From Corythucha ciliata (lineage: Eukaryota; Arthropoda; Insecta; Hemiptera; Tingidae): 64,000 bases of DNA. Every line of letters begins with the position of its first letter. Position 1 is the first letter of the stretch. This document shows positions 52,501 to 63,324 of this stretch, piece by piece. Under the pieces are notes generated by a model that saw only the letters and a list, made by a program, of their open reading frames with translations, made no database searches and was not told the origin of the DNA. The translations under genes were made by a program, and so were the position numbers. Location of the stretch: NCBI GenBank assembly GCA_038030265.1, contig CM075937.1, positions 28,624,198-28,688,197 of the forward strand. The letters are read 5' to 3'.

Positions 52501-53030
52501 CAATTTAAAAGAAATTAGAGAGAAAATTAAGCAAGCAGAAATACAATCACGACCGGCTTTGCCGGGGACTGACAATGATGATAAAAGGTTCGAGGTATGC
52601 AGGTTACTCCAGATGAAGAAAAAGAGCCTCTTAGACTTCATACGATTTCATTGGTCCGTGGCAGATGCGCGCCTTTATTGTTGCATTACTTTTTAAAACG
52701 CGATGCACGGGGTGCGAGACAAATGTTACGAATAATTTCAACAAAACAATGTTTGATTCATTCAACAATTGAATATTGAGGGATAAATTCCAAAGAACAG
52801 CTGTTGTTGCTACACATTCATTTCAACAACATTCACCGTTATACATCAAGAGTGGAGTGAAGGCAACAACTGATTTTCAATTGTCAAAATATTCACTATT
52901 CATTTTTCTCGTTCTTCATCTGTTCTGATCCTGACCCCCTCCTTCTATCTGAAACGCGCGATCGTTTTTTTTGTTTGTGTTTTTTTTTCCTCGTCGAAAT
53001 GCAGTACTCATTTTTGTAGAAGAAAGTCAA
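49576..53030. other. Gene-poor stretch, nothing recognised
   Basis: About 3.4 kb of AT-rich sequence with only short ORFs (for example 50500-50748 and 51685-52050), none with a recognisable domain or convincing splice structure. A G run lies at 51168-51177. Confidence 0.4.
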
Positions 53031-53034
53031 GGAG

Positions 53035-53204
53035 AAAGAGCATGTCGCTGAACAGAAATTTCCGTGAGAAAGAGCATGTCGCTGAGCAGAAATTTCCGTG
53101 AGAAAGAGCATGTCGCTGAGCAGAAATTTCCGTGAGAAAGAGCATGTTGCTGAGCAGAAATTTCCGTGAGAAAGAGCATGTCGCTGAGCAGAAATTTCCG
53201 TAAG
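53035..53204 (+). repeat. 34-bp tandem repeat, five copies, each with ATG and splice donor
   Basis: Units 'gagcatgtcgctgagcagaa' plus 'atttccgtgagaaa' repeat at 34-bp spacing, ATGs at 53042, 53076, 53110, 53144 and 53178. Every copy has the donor-like 'cc|gtgaga', and the last reads the stronger 'cc|gtaagt' (53200). The period is not a multiple of three, so the copies do not encode one continuous repeat protein. Confidence 0.9.
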
Positions 53205-53844
53205 TATTTTCATGTATAAATAAATAATTCTTCTAGAGAATATCTAGAAAAAATTGTTTGTATTTCAATTTTAAAATCTATTTTATTTTGATGATTCTTT
53301 CTCACAGAAGCTTTGAATCTCGAAACTCGTGGGCCTGTGCCACGTAGAAGTGAGTTCTTTGTTTAAGTTTGTATTTATATCAGAAAATTTGCTAAGTCAA
53401 AAATGAAAATTTATAAACACAGATGACAGTAATGGAGGAGAACATCAAGGGGCACGGGCCCATCAAGGGCAAAGGGCACCTCTTCCAGCCGCCGGCAATC
53501 AAGAGCTACCGGCCCAAAGCAATAATAATATTAAAAAAAAGAAGAACCGGCGAAAAAATGTAATTTTTTAAAATACATTTCGGTTTGGTGAAAAAATAAT
53601 GTCATACGATTCAATTTTTGTTTTGTTTTTTTTTTTGTTTGTTTTTTTTTCAGAAAAAGAAGAATAAGGGGGGCAAAGTGGGTATTAAGGCGGTTGATTC
53701 CGGAGCTTCACAAAAGTGGCTAGGATCGTCAGCAGTAGTGTGAGCAATAATACTCATTTTGAATATTATCTAACTTATTATCAATCAAATCGTTTTCTTT
53801 ACAGCACTGGAAACCAAAAAGTCATAATGATTTTTAAAAAATAA
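53178..53844 (+). CDS. Candidate five-exon small gene with TG-tail, 108 aa
   Basis: Exons 53178-53199, 53308-53349, 53423-53559, 53654-53739 and 53805-53844; introns of 108, 73, 94 and 65 nt, all GT-AG with pyrimidine-rich ends. All five exons join in one frame (327 nt with stop). Any of the five ATG/donor copies upstream would give nearly the same N-terminus (MSLSRNF). The protein is Gln/Gly/Ala-rich, then basic (NNNIKKKKNRRKNKKKNKGG), and ends SSAVVTGNQKVIMIFKK. The last three exons match the layout at 31983-32411. No known domain, and no signal peptide or membrane segment. Probably a nucleic-acid-binding or nuclear protein by charge only. Confidence 0.55.
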
Positions 53845-53889
53845 AAAAAAATTTTGAATAACACAGTTTTTTTAATACACCCAAAATGC

Positions 53890-54200
53890 TGAGGCACTCC
53901 GGGGATTAGATTGTATAATGAAAGATTGGGGTGCTCACAGGGACCCGGGGCCCTCTGAGTTTAAGATGGACAGAAAAGGTTAGAATGTCATGAATGTCGG
54001 CAAGATCGTCGAAAAAAGCAAGGGTTCTCTGGTTCCCCTCCGGCGGTTAGATCGTTGGGAAGGTAACCTCTGTTGCCATTTTCCTGGCGGGCCTCCGGCG
54101 GTAAGATCGTCTGGAAGGTTACTTCTGTTGCCATCTCCCTGGCGGGCCTCCGGCGGTAAGATCGTCGGGAAGGTTACCAAGCCTCGCTCCGTGATGTAGA
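53890..54200 (+). repeat. Minisatellite with GGTAAGATCGTCGGGAAGGTTA core
   Basis: Units of 61 bp carrying 'cctccggcggtaagatcgtc' run three to four times from 53990. It is the counterpart of 1590-1800, in the same position relative to the TG-tail exons. Confidence 0.8.
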
Positions 54201-54827
54201 AAATCGCTGTCTGTTATCTAGATGAAAGATGTAGGAAACCGCCGTTTTGTCCGATGGTCGCTCGGCAAGCCTCGCTCCATGGTGTAGAAAATTATCGCCT
54301 TTTATCTAGATGAATAAAGTGGAAAATTGCCGCCTGTTTTCTAAGGGTATGATGAAGGAAACCGCCCTTTTGTCACATTGTCGCTCTGGGGTAGGGAAAA
54401 ATCGCCTGCATTTGTCATTGGAACCCGCGTAGGAAATCGCCTTTTTGTTATCATGGCTGCATGGCCCTCCGGGGATTAGATCGTCGGAAATAGTAGAAAA
54501 TGTCATTCATATTTTCGTCAGGTGGTGAGAGGAAGTACCTCGAAACATTTTTATATCGCATAACTGACACCAGATAATTTGCTGTCACTTTGAAAATCCT
54601 CACAGAACCGAATTTGACCTTATTCTGAAAATATTGAAAAAACAGCTGTTTGATACATCCGGTAAAAACAGTAATTTTACCGAAAAATCAAAGGAAGAAG
54701 TAGGTCGAAAAAATTTTCTATCGCCAAACTGACCCCGGATTTCTTTTTCTAATGCGCAAAAAACTCTTAGAACCGAATTTGAGCCAATTCCAAAAATATC
54801 GAAATTTCACCCCAAAATGCAATATTT
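54201..54827. repeat. Second copy of the 1.8-2.1 kb repeat flank
   Basis: 'gtagaaaatcgctgtctgtt', 'gaaaaaacagctgt' and 'ccggtaaaaacag' occur in the order seen at 1876-2040 and 3373-3540, at lower identity and without the long poly(A). Confidence 0.65.
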
Positions 54828-55262
54828 GTGGTTAAGGATAAATTATCGTCTGTGATTAAGAAGGGTAAAGACGTAACCAGCAAGTTGCATTGCTCGAACG
54901 TGGTGTATAAGTTACCTTGTGGAGATTGCTCTTCTGCCTATGTGGGGGAGACGAAGAGGCCCCTGTTTAACCGTGTAACTGAGCATCAAAGGGACATAAA
55001 AAATAAGGCGGACCGTGTGGTAGCAAAGCATTGTAATACCCTTAATCATAAAATTGACTGGGAAAATGTACAAATTTTGGATAGAGAAGAAAATTTCAAT
55101 AAGAGACGAGTATCGGAAATGTTGCATATACACTTGGTACGAAATTCCATCAATGCAATTGAAGACACGCAACACCTCCATGGTAGCTATGTGCCCTTAC
55201 TGGACGTTTTGAAAAATAAGAGGGGTGGTGGGAGGGGTCAATCTCACTCTTCTAATCTGTGA
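54828..55262 (+). CDS. Penelope-like element GIY-YIG endonuclease end (5'-truncated)
   Basis: 144 codons with the PLE-type endonuclease signature: VVYKLPCGDCSSAYVGETKR (GIY-YIG core with the CxxC pair), EHQRDIKN, the HCNTLNHKIDW histidine segment and KRRVSEMLHI with the catalytic Glu. In these elements the endonuclease nicks target DNA for priming by the attached reverse transcriptase. The RT is absent: homology starts in the linker, so this is a 5'-truncated insertion. The 3' end continues at 57022 after a nested element. Confidence 0.8.
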   Translation: MVKDKLSSVIKKGKDVTSKLHCSNVVYKLPCGDCSSAYVGETKRPLFNRVTEHQRDIKNKADRVVAKHCNTLNHKIDWENVQILDREENFNKRRVSEMLHIHLVRNSINAIEDTQHLHGSYVPLLDVLKNKRGGGRGQSHSSNL

Positions 55263-55349
55263 TTGTTCGTTTCCTAGGTCTAGTCGTCCTGTTATTTAGT
55301 TTTATTGAGTAGTTTCATTGAGTGTTATTGAGAAGAAGGTGTGACCATA

Positions 55350-57021
55350 CAGGGTGTTTCAGGACGAATGCCGTATATTTTAATATGTTGTAGTACTAAG
55401 TAATTGCGACCAAAATCACCCTATTGACAGGGTCGCAAATGATTTCTCTTGAAGTTATAGGCACATTTGTGTATTTTTAGCCATTCGCTGTTTTTCCTCT
55501 AAAAAGACCTTACACCTACTAAACCTTTTTTTGTACCCTTAAACTGCCGACGTTTTTGAAAAGACCACACAATTTTACTTCAGAAAATGTAGATCAACAT
55601 CATTTTAGTTGCCTCCAAAAATTTCAGTAATTCGTTAAAAATGAAGAAAGCGGCGTTTTCCAAATTTCCTGTGTACGTCAGCGCCAGTTTCTGACCAAGT
55701 GATCATAGTGAAAATTTTTCGCCAATTTCAGTAAAACATGTCCGTGTTGAGAGCTTTCAAATGATTTTTGAAAAATTGAAATCGGTCCATTTTTCCATGA
55801 GATATTGTTCCTAACGTGTGAAAAAACACGGAGTAAGTCATCAATTAGGCATAGGTGAACCTTCCTTAAACGCCTTTGATAACAGAGTAAATTTGTTGGC
55901 CTTTGCTAATTAATCGGTTTAGTGAGGTCCAATAAGATCCCTCCCTATCATACCACACATTCATAAAAATCGGCGCTGAATTGCTTTCGATCGCGGCGTT
56001 GAGGTTTTCTTCCTCCCACTGGAGCCAGTTCGACTGTTGTTCATACCGTCTCGGGTAACGTGGCTTCGTCCGAAAAAAGAGTAGGAGGAACGGAAAACTG
56101 ATTCTCGAACACCCAGTGATAAAAAATAATGCGATTAATTTCGTCTCCATCGTGTAGATTTTGCACTTCCTGAAATTGGTGCAGATAGTGTGTGAGAAAT
56201 AGTCACTCTGGAAAAAACGCATCACAAGAAAACGAGAACCAAAAGAGCAGCTGTTGGACATGATTGGAAATTATTAAAATACGAAGGTTTTCTTTAGAAC
56301 ACATTTTAGGTTGATTTATTCAATGTACATACCAAGTTTTCCCCCAATATCTTAAAAGTTGACAGTCAGGAGGGGGGGGGGTACATTTTTTGGGAGTTTT
56401 GTCCTTTGTCACTTATAGTGCATTTCATTTTGAAATTTTAAGACAGGTTATTCAACTGAATAATCAGCAAAACCCAACTTTACTTTGTAATAACGCGTTT
56501 AAGGAAGTTTCACCTATGCCTTAATTGATGACTTATTCCGTGTTTTTTCACACTTTAGGAACAATATCTCATAGAAAAATGAACCGATTTCAATTTTTCA
56601 AAAATCACTTGAAAGCTCACAACATGGAGATGTTTTACTGAAATTGGCGAAAAATTTTCACTATGATCACTTGGTCAGAAACTGGCGCTGACGTACACAG
56701 GAAATTTGGAAAACGCCGTTTTCTTCAATTTTAATGAATTACTGAAATTTTTGGAGGCAACTAAAATGATGTTGATCTACATTTTCTGAAGTAAAATTGT
56801 GTGGTCTTTTCAAAAACGTCGGCAGTTTAAGGGTACAAAAAAAGGTTTAGTAGGTGTAAGGTCTTTTTAGAGGAAAAACAGCGAATGTTTAAAAATACAC
56901 AAATGTGCCTGTTACTTCAAGAGAAATCATTTGCGACCCTATGTTAATAGGGTGATTTTGGTCGCAATTACTTAGTACTACAACATATTAAAATATACGG
57001 CATTCGTCCTGAAACACCCTG
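55350..57021. mobile_element. Foldback Tc1/mariner-like element, TIR CAGGGTGTTTCAGGACGAAT
   Basis: Arms of about 510 bp (55350-55860 and 56510-57021) are inverted copies at roughly 97% identity, with TA flanking both ends. The 650-bp centre has no transposase; a minus-strand ORF at 55866-56261 is open but not identifiable. It interrupts the 3' region of the Penelope-like element. Confidence 0.9.
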
Positions 57022-57415
57022 TAAGTATACACGTTTTCCAACGAGTTCCTGTACATGTAAGTCTTTCATAATTCTAGTCACTGTTAATTTTGTATAATTG
57101 TGTATTTATTTATTGTTTACATGTTACTGAAGGGAATGACATAGGTGGAACTGTGCGTTGTCCATACACCGGAATTTTATCATGTTTTGATTTTTTAAGA
57201 AAAAGTATGTGTGTGTTGTAGAAACTAGCTTTAGTGCGTTCTGTAATTCATTGTCTCCTCTATATGTTCTGTCTATGGTCAGGAATACAGTCATTGAAGG
57301 CCAGAAGAGGACGGAGAATCAACCGTCGAAACGTCGCCTACATAATTTTGTATTTTTATTAGCCCTTAAGTCGGTAGCAGTTCCTATTATTAATTAAAAC
57401 AAATCGAAGGGCGTT
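57022..57415 (+). mobile_element. Probable 3' untranslated part of the Penelope-like element
   Basis: Resumes after the nested element. It contains 'ggacggagaatcaaccgtcg' then 'aaacgtcgcc', a phrase style common in PLE 3' regions. Assigned by position and this phrase only. Confidence 0.4.
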
Positions 57416-57720
57416 AAATTCTATTGTACTTTGAATTTCAAGTGATTCTGAAAATATCGGTGAAACAGCCCAAAAATCTCCTCAGCTCCTCAGGGGGGGG
57501 GGGGAGTAGTATGGAAAACAAAAAATTGAAAATTAATTTTTTTAATTTCATCGATTTTTGTGGTTGAAATAAATTGTCATCATTTTTTGGGTATTTTTCC
57601 TGGATAGGCTAGCGTATAGTGGAAATTTTAAGACCGTGCCGACGACGATAAGATGATTCTGGAAGGAGCTACGATTTTTCAAAGTGGGAAATTTTTGTGA
57701 AATTTAAAATTGTGCGGCGG
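57416..57720. repeat. Satellite-related repeat, single diverged unit
   Basis: 'tttcaagtgattctgaaaat' (57432) and 'cctggataggctagcgtata' match 4775-4930. It shows that the Penelope-like insertion lies within a copy of the repeat described at 1.3-5 kb. Confidence 0.7.
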
Positions 57721-58670
57721 GCCGGATCTAACGCAAATTCAAACGCTGTCTACAGTCTATGAGACTACAGAATACAATAAATGACTACTAAGCATTCCCA
57801 ATTGTTCAGTCAGATTTATAAATAAAAATAATTATGGTCGTCTCTTGAACGGGGTATATGCACTATGGTGCGCTCAGTTCACAAGCGAGAAGCCCGGGTA
57901 CCGTTACGGGCAGGAGAGGTTCACCAAGCTGTTGGATCGTAACAAAATTTTGACAGCTTGTACTGCCCTTCAAGCTAACGTTACATAATGAGTTTGTTAC
58001 AGATCCGTGCAAAAACACGGAAGTTATAGGCTGATCTGCAAATTCGAAAACACTCGACAATACCTCTTATCCGAACCTGACCCAACTTTTCAAGGGGAAC
58101 AAAAAACTGTTTTTCCTTCGAAAATCAGATTAATGAGTTACAATGATTGATCCTAATGTTATTGAAAAATAATTTATTTCATTCTTCGCAGTGGCAGTAG
58201 CTGTAGACAATTAGTCCATTATCTGAGGCAGTTAGGCGGTACTTCCACAATTTTGTTTCATTTATAAGAGATATTCAAACATTATATTCAAATGTATTCA
58301 AAACAGTCCTATACTTTTTATGAGCTTCGAAATTCAACTTTTGAAGCTTATTGCGTCTAAATTTTTAGCCAAGAGTCATAAAATGAATGGCAGTCCGATG
58401 GCAAAAGCAGCTTGAGGTGGTTCCACTTAGTCGAAGCAAAGTCATGTAGAAAAACAAGTTGTCTCACTGACTAGAAGGCGGACTGAAGCTAAACCTGAGT
58501 TATCATTTTTGGTCCCGTTAGCAGCGCGGCCCCTATTTGACATAGATTATCCATTTTATAGCTGTGTTTTAAGTTGTGTAATTGCGGTATTTGACTTTAT
58601 GGAAGAAGTTTTGTTCACAAATTAATTTTTTCACTAATTTTTGTTATTGGAGTGATTTTAATTGAAAAGA
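57721..58670. other. No gene recognised
   Basis: Short ORFs only, without homology that I can see. Confidence 0.4.
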
Positions 58671-58673
58671 AGC

Positions 58674-59788
58674 ATGCCTAATTGCTTCGTTCCTAATTGC
58701 GGCAGTGGATACGACCCCAATATAAAGTGGTCTCAAGACGGGAAGAAAATATTTTATTTTTTTTACCACCCACGGTAAATTTCAATTCTTACTGCACGAA
58801 TCATATTGATGTTTATTCTGCTACGCTGAGACTTTGCCTTTCTAACGGAGATACAATCGCATTTTTTGTAGGCTCCTGATTTGTTTAGCAAGTGGGCAAA
58901 AGCCATACATCTCAAGAGGAAATCAAGCGTTTGTTCGCTTCATTTTCAAGATGACCAAATTATATATTGTTATGAGATTGTCTTCAATGGCGAAAAACAA
59001 CGAATTTCTCGGGGTCGAGCCAAGTTGGTGGATGGGGTGATTTCATGTCTGCACCCGAATTGCCCGAAGTACTACTTGAGTAAAGTGGTCAAGAAAAGAC
59101 CTCCGCCAAAAGAAAGAATAACTGAGCATCTGTCGAAACCAGCACATTTGGTGAGTTTTTATTTACTACTATGAGGCATTTGTTGTAACAAAGTAGTTTT
59201 TAGGTCAGATCATCCGCTGCTGGTACAAGTGCAGATTTTGAGATTTATGGTTTAGCTGTGGATTAATACGCTTATAAAAGCCATGACTTCCGCGAGTGGG
59301 AAAGGCGCCTTGTGGCGTGATTCGCCTGAGCTTGAGGTAGTAATTTAAAAAATCTCTTTGCTTATTGTTATTTTTAGGTAACTCAGCTTACGTTTTTACT
59401 TTTCTTTCCTTCGTCTCTTCGAAGTTTTCTTGCCTACCTAAACGAATGGAAAAACATGAGTGACAAAGTGATTACTAACAGTACATACTGCGGTTTGGTA
59501 GTAACCTTCAACGCCAAGCTTTCCATTTTTGACGAACTCAGTAAAGATGGCAATTCATTCCTGATGACGTCAAGATTGAGTCAGGATTGTTCGGAAGTAA
59601 GTATAGGGTGTGTTATGTATGAGGCGAGGATAGAAAACCGGAACACATTAGTTTATTCGACAACTTTGGATAAGTACAAAGCAAAACAACAAAATCAGAG
59701 CTCGAGTCTCAAAGATACAAAAATGAAGACGACCCGGAAGGTTACACTTCAAGCGCGCGTTTCAACTGCTGGCGTCATAACAGGGTGA
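58674..59788 (+). pseudogene. Second P-element-like THAP gene, internally deleted
   Basis: Exon 58674-58774 (MPNCFVPNCGSGYDP: THAP C4 and C9) and exon 58872-59150 (SKWAKAIHLKRKSSVCSLHF: the C..H pair; then RGRAKLVDG and PKYYLSK) form a THAP finger, though the simple GT-AG junction between them leaves the phase off by one base. A short exon at 59204-59266 ends in TAA. From 59378 the sequence matches the C-terminal third of P-type transposases (FLAYLNEWKN, ITNSTYCGL, SRLSQDCSE, the region of the third acidic residue). The whole catalytic middle is missing. Not functional as a transposase. Confidence 0.6.
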
Positions 59789-60330
59789 GAGACGTCTTAC
59801 TTTCCCCGGACATGATCCACTTTTTATGGAGCCCAGGGCCATTTTTAAGGAGTCCGGGGAGTGGTCAAAAGTGCCGTCTTTTTAGTCCTAATTTTCTGTC
59901 TCAACCTGCAACGTCTGGAGGGTCTAACTCCCAACTCTTTCACGTTCATCTTTAAACTAAACGGGTCTTGGCCGCTCGTCTCCAGTCCCTAATTTCCCCC
60001 TCAGGGTTCTTCATCAGCCCAGGGGAGCCGGGTCTCCTCCACGACTCGGTTTTGCCAGGTCAGGTCGAGCCTACGATCGTTGAAGCCTCTAATGGTGGAT
60101 TTCACTACCACGGCTTAAAAAAAGTCGGGTTTAAGGGGAAAATGCATTGAATGACAAGGTTAGGCCTAGTTTGTGAAGTATGCGCGACGTGTCATAGTTA
60201 TAAATCGTCTGTCTTTTGTTTTGTATTACTTTTCGCTAATCTCTCGTCGTTTTAAAAATAGAAAATAAAGTTCAGCCGTTCAAAAAATGTGTTAATGTAA
60301 AAAATTAAAACGCTAAAAAAACAACAGGGT
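59789..60330. other. No gene recognised
   Basis: Includes a more GC-rich segment, 59940-60110, without a recognisable product. Confidence 0.4.
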
Positions 60331-60534
60331 GTGAAACGTACTACGGTTACGAAGCTGTTCAACGATTTGGCAGCTGAACTACACGATGAAGTTTCCGAAA
60401 CCACCGAGTTAGAAGCTCTGTTCGACCATTACCGACTCCGGTTTGAAGATCTCTGCCGCTTGGTGGGGAGAGTGCCTCCATTCTCATGTCTCCTACCTGA
60501 AAAGATCCAATATTACGTTACCCGCGCATACTAA
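60331..60534 (+). pseudogene. Possible gag-like N-terminal fragment
   Basis: 67 codons (KRTTVTKLFNDLAAELHDE, then LEALFDHYRLRFEDLCRLVG) resemble the helical N-terminal segment preceding DUF1759-type Gag in BEL/Pao elements. The match is by pattern only and short; no neighbouring BEL/Pao sequence is seen. Confidence 0.25.
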
Positions 60535-60586
60535 ATTCCATCTCCCTACAGTCTGCTAAACATCCCAATGATGTCACTCAACTGTA

Positions 60587-60855
60587 CAGGGTGTTTCAGG
60601 AGGAATGTGCAATACTTTGCCATGTTGTAGTACGCACCTGGACGCACCAAAAATACCATATGAACATATCGTCGAAAGTGGTTACCTTACGAGACATCGG
60701 CATTTTCCTGTTTTTCACGCTCTTCGTGACTTTTTTACACAAAGAGCGTATTCACGGCTCGCAATCCGAGTTTAGACAAAAACTAATGACTGATTCGGAA
60801 AGAGCAGAAAATTTCCTTCTCGAATCTGTCATCAGAATGGGGTTTCGGAGTTAAT
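60587..60855. repeat. Left end of a CAGGGTGTTTCAGG element
   Basis: CAGGGTGTTTCAGGAGGAAT after TA at 60585-60586. The arm text 'cgaaagtggttaccttacga' then 'gattcggaaagagcag' recalls the 2289 family. No right end is found before the LINE remnant. Confidence 0.6.
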
Positions 60856-60919
60856 TTGAACATGTAATCTGCATGCAAACACAGGAAAAATGAAATGCCA
60901 AAAATAGCAGGTGAATTTC

Positions 60920-61677
60920 AAGGGGGCGTACGTCAGCTGTTTTATGGTCTCATGAGGCAGCCCTGGGGGCGGTGGCCAGGCCGGTGGTGGAGTCGGCCTT
61001 GGTGGCGGACTGTTGGCGGGCCATCACAACGCTACAGGGAATGGGTAATGAAGTGACCCTCGCGTGGATCCCTGGACACAGGGGATCCACAGGGCGAAAC
61101 AGGGGGAAAATAAGGAAGTGTGGGGACCTGAGCCGACTATTGCGGTCTCCAAGACAGTGGGGAGAGCCCAGATAAAGGATTGGGCGGATAGGGAGGCCGC
61201 CAGGATTTGGAATAGCCTATCAGCCTGTCGGCAAGCGAGGGCTTGCATTCGGGAATGGGACAGGGAGGCGACGATGTGGCTGCTATCACTAAGTAGAGGC
61301 AGCATGCGGAGAGTTGTGGGGATGTTTACAGGCCACTATGCGCTACGTAAGCACCTCCACACAATGGGAATGGTGGCAGACCCAATGTGTCGGGGCTGCG
61401 AGTTGGAAGAGGAATCGGCTATGCACTTCGTAGGGTAGTGTGAGAGGTATGCGACTACTCGTTTCCGCATTTTCAGGACAGATAGGTTGCCAGGCATCAC
61501 ATTCTCGAGGGCCGAGGGGGTCCGAGTCCTTCAGTTTTTGAATGCCGTAGATAGGTTTGCGGACCCGCATTAGGCTTTTCCGAGTCCTACCCCAAGGGCA
61601 TGGCGTATGAGCCGGTAACGGCTTAAGCGCTTCGGGCTCGGCTAGGCCGGATGCGGGCCCACTGAATAATAATAATA
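60920..61677 (+). pseudogene. LINE (I/R1-like) ORF2 C-terminus: RNase H and tail
   Basis: The first frame (to about 61090) has SALVADCWRAITTL and LAWIPGHRG, the RNase H end. The next frame (from about 61118) has GPEPTIAVSKTVGRAQI, MFTGHYALRKHLHTMG and DPMCRGCELEEESAMHFV, the standard C-terminal cysteine region of such LINEs. A frameshift near 61100 and a stop at 61436 disable it. It ends in 'cactgaataataataataa', a typical short-repeat LINE 3' end. Inserted next to, and probably into, a Penelope fragment. Confidence 0.75.
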
Positions 61678-61679
61678 AA

Positions 61680-61900
61680 ATCCTTTTGGTGGGGTCCTTC
61701 TGCAGTCTCTCGTAGGTGTCCGGTGTATGCAGGTGTTCAACTGGCTTATTCCGGTAATCATTTTCGTACATCAGAACCGAAACTGCCCCTTTATCTGCCT
61801 GCACCACAACTACATGTTTGTTCTCTTTCAAAATTTTTTCGTAGCAATATAGCTGCCGCTGAAATCATTTTTCCGCCCTCGTTGCGTATTATCTCCCCTT
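61680..61900 (-). pseudogene. Penelope-like RT N-terminal fragment
   Basis: Minus strand from about 61870: an open stretch with KENKHVVVVQADKGAVSVLM and YERLQKDPTK, matching the first RT block of Penelope-like elements (ADKG..VV). Cut at 61680 by the LINE remnant. It is not part of the element at 54828, being on the other strand. Confidence 0.6.
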
Positions 61901-61924
61901 CTGAACCGCTTACTCCTAGGTCCT

Positions 61925-62214
61925 TTCCGGACCTAGGTGTCCGTCTTCGACAGCTTGAATCGATCAAGTAAATTTTCGGCGTCCGGTCCCAAGTGATATA
62001 TCAATTGCTTAACTTGATACTTTACGGGTAATTCGTTCAGTTCAGTTCTGTAACGTTCCCATCGGTGTAACTAGTTCTTCCAGTCCGGCCGAATAAAATT
62101 CATTTGATCTGGGGAAGACATGTTATTTCCGTGAAAACCTGGCACCATGTTTAACCTCGAAGCTCCTTCTTCAGGAGGAGGAGGTGATCCCGAGTCACGT
62201 CTACGTCTCGGCAT
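61925..62214 (-). pseudogene. gypsy-type Gag N-terminal fragment
   Basis: From ATG at 62214: MPRRRRDSGSPPPPEEGAS, then a segment with W..WLHRWERYRTEL-like order (W replaced by a TAG stop), VKYQVKQLIYHLGPDAENLL and RFKLSKTD. This is the usual opening of a group of insect Ty3/gypsy Gag proteins. Truncated after about 95 codons. Confidence 0.5.
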
Positions 62215-63320
62215 AACCTCTTTTGAAATCAAAATATATTATTTAAGTCAAAATCCCGAAAGATTCATTTTTAAAACAAAACATATTGATCAGATGCGAT
62301 CAAATTAACCTCTTAACAGATTCCGCCTTTTTATACCACGTGAATGGGTGTTGTGGGGTTGATTGTCATAAAGCCCAGATTCTTGCGAATGTAGACCAAG
62401 GGAGATGCATTAATGCGCTGGAGAGTCTTTCCATTTTCAAAGAGCTTAAGACCTCCGCTTGTTGCATAAATGAAAGATCAGAACGCTCCCCCCCCCCTCT
62501 CGTTGACGGAATACGCTCAGCTGAGAAAGAAAAGAATGTTCCCAATTCAGGCGTTTCTATAGTCTTGACGAGAATTGGTCTGATCAAATTGGCGTAAGTA
62601 CGTAGTCTATTTTATTTTATTTTAATTTTATTCCTATCTTACCAGACTCGCTTGTTTTCATTTGGCTGTGATTTTGTTTAGGATTTGACAAGGGCTTCAC
62701 CCACAAAGAGAGGTATTTTGTTAATTATCATTTTAGTGTTGTGCCGTTAATTTATGAATGATTGTTGGACCAGACATGCTGAGGCCTGAGACAGGTCGAA
62801 ACCCGGCATTTTTAAAATAAAATTTGTGGAGAAACAACATTTTTCTTCAGTCAATACATCGCTACCTCCCAAGGACCGTTTTTTTCTTCAAAACTTCAAC
62901 CGAAGAACACACCGAACGCTGGTTACGCTCATGCGCAGAAGGTTTGACACTCTTATGAGATCAAAGTTATAGCTCGACTATCCGTTGCAACACCTGAAGA
63001 CAGATATTATTGCGATATTTTCGAACGGTACAGGAGGCTGAGCTATCAGCCGTTTGATCTTGACTCTGCAGGAAATTCATCCCGGATACATTTTCTTCTT
63101 CTTATCATCATCTGTTCTACTCAGACATCTCTTCTACGCATAAGCCATGGGTCAATCCTTGGCTTAAGAGGATTTGAATGAATGAGCTAGGTGAAGAATG
63201 AAAACTTTGATGCTGCAAGTTTTCCTGACGCGTGGTTACAACGACAAATTGGAAAAAGGCGTAAAAGAAATCATGGGCCTCTTCCTTGAAATCGAATACG
63301 TGAAAGCGACGAATATTATC
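62215..63320. other. No gene recognised
   Basis: The ORF at 62286-62597 (+) is open for 103 codons but unlike any family I know. 62765-62815 (gctgaggcctgagacaggtc, then gaaacccggc) has the style of a Penelope-like 3' region. Confidence 0.4.
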
Positions 63321-63324
63321 CGAC

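Noticed and set aside
53035..53204. A CRISPR-like array
   Set aside because: The 34-bp units are directly tandem with no variable spacers, and the genome is eukaryotic.
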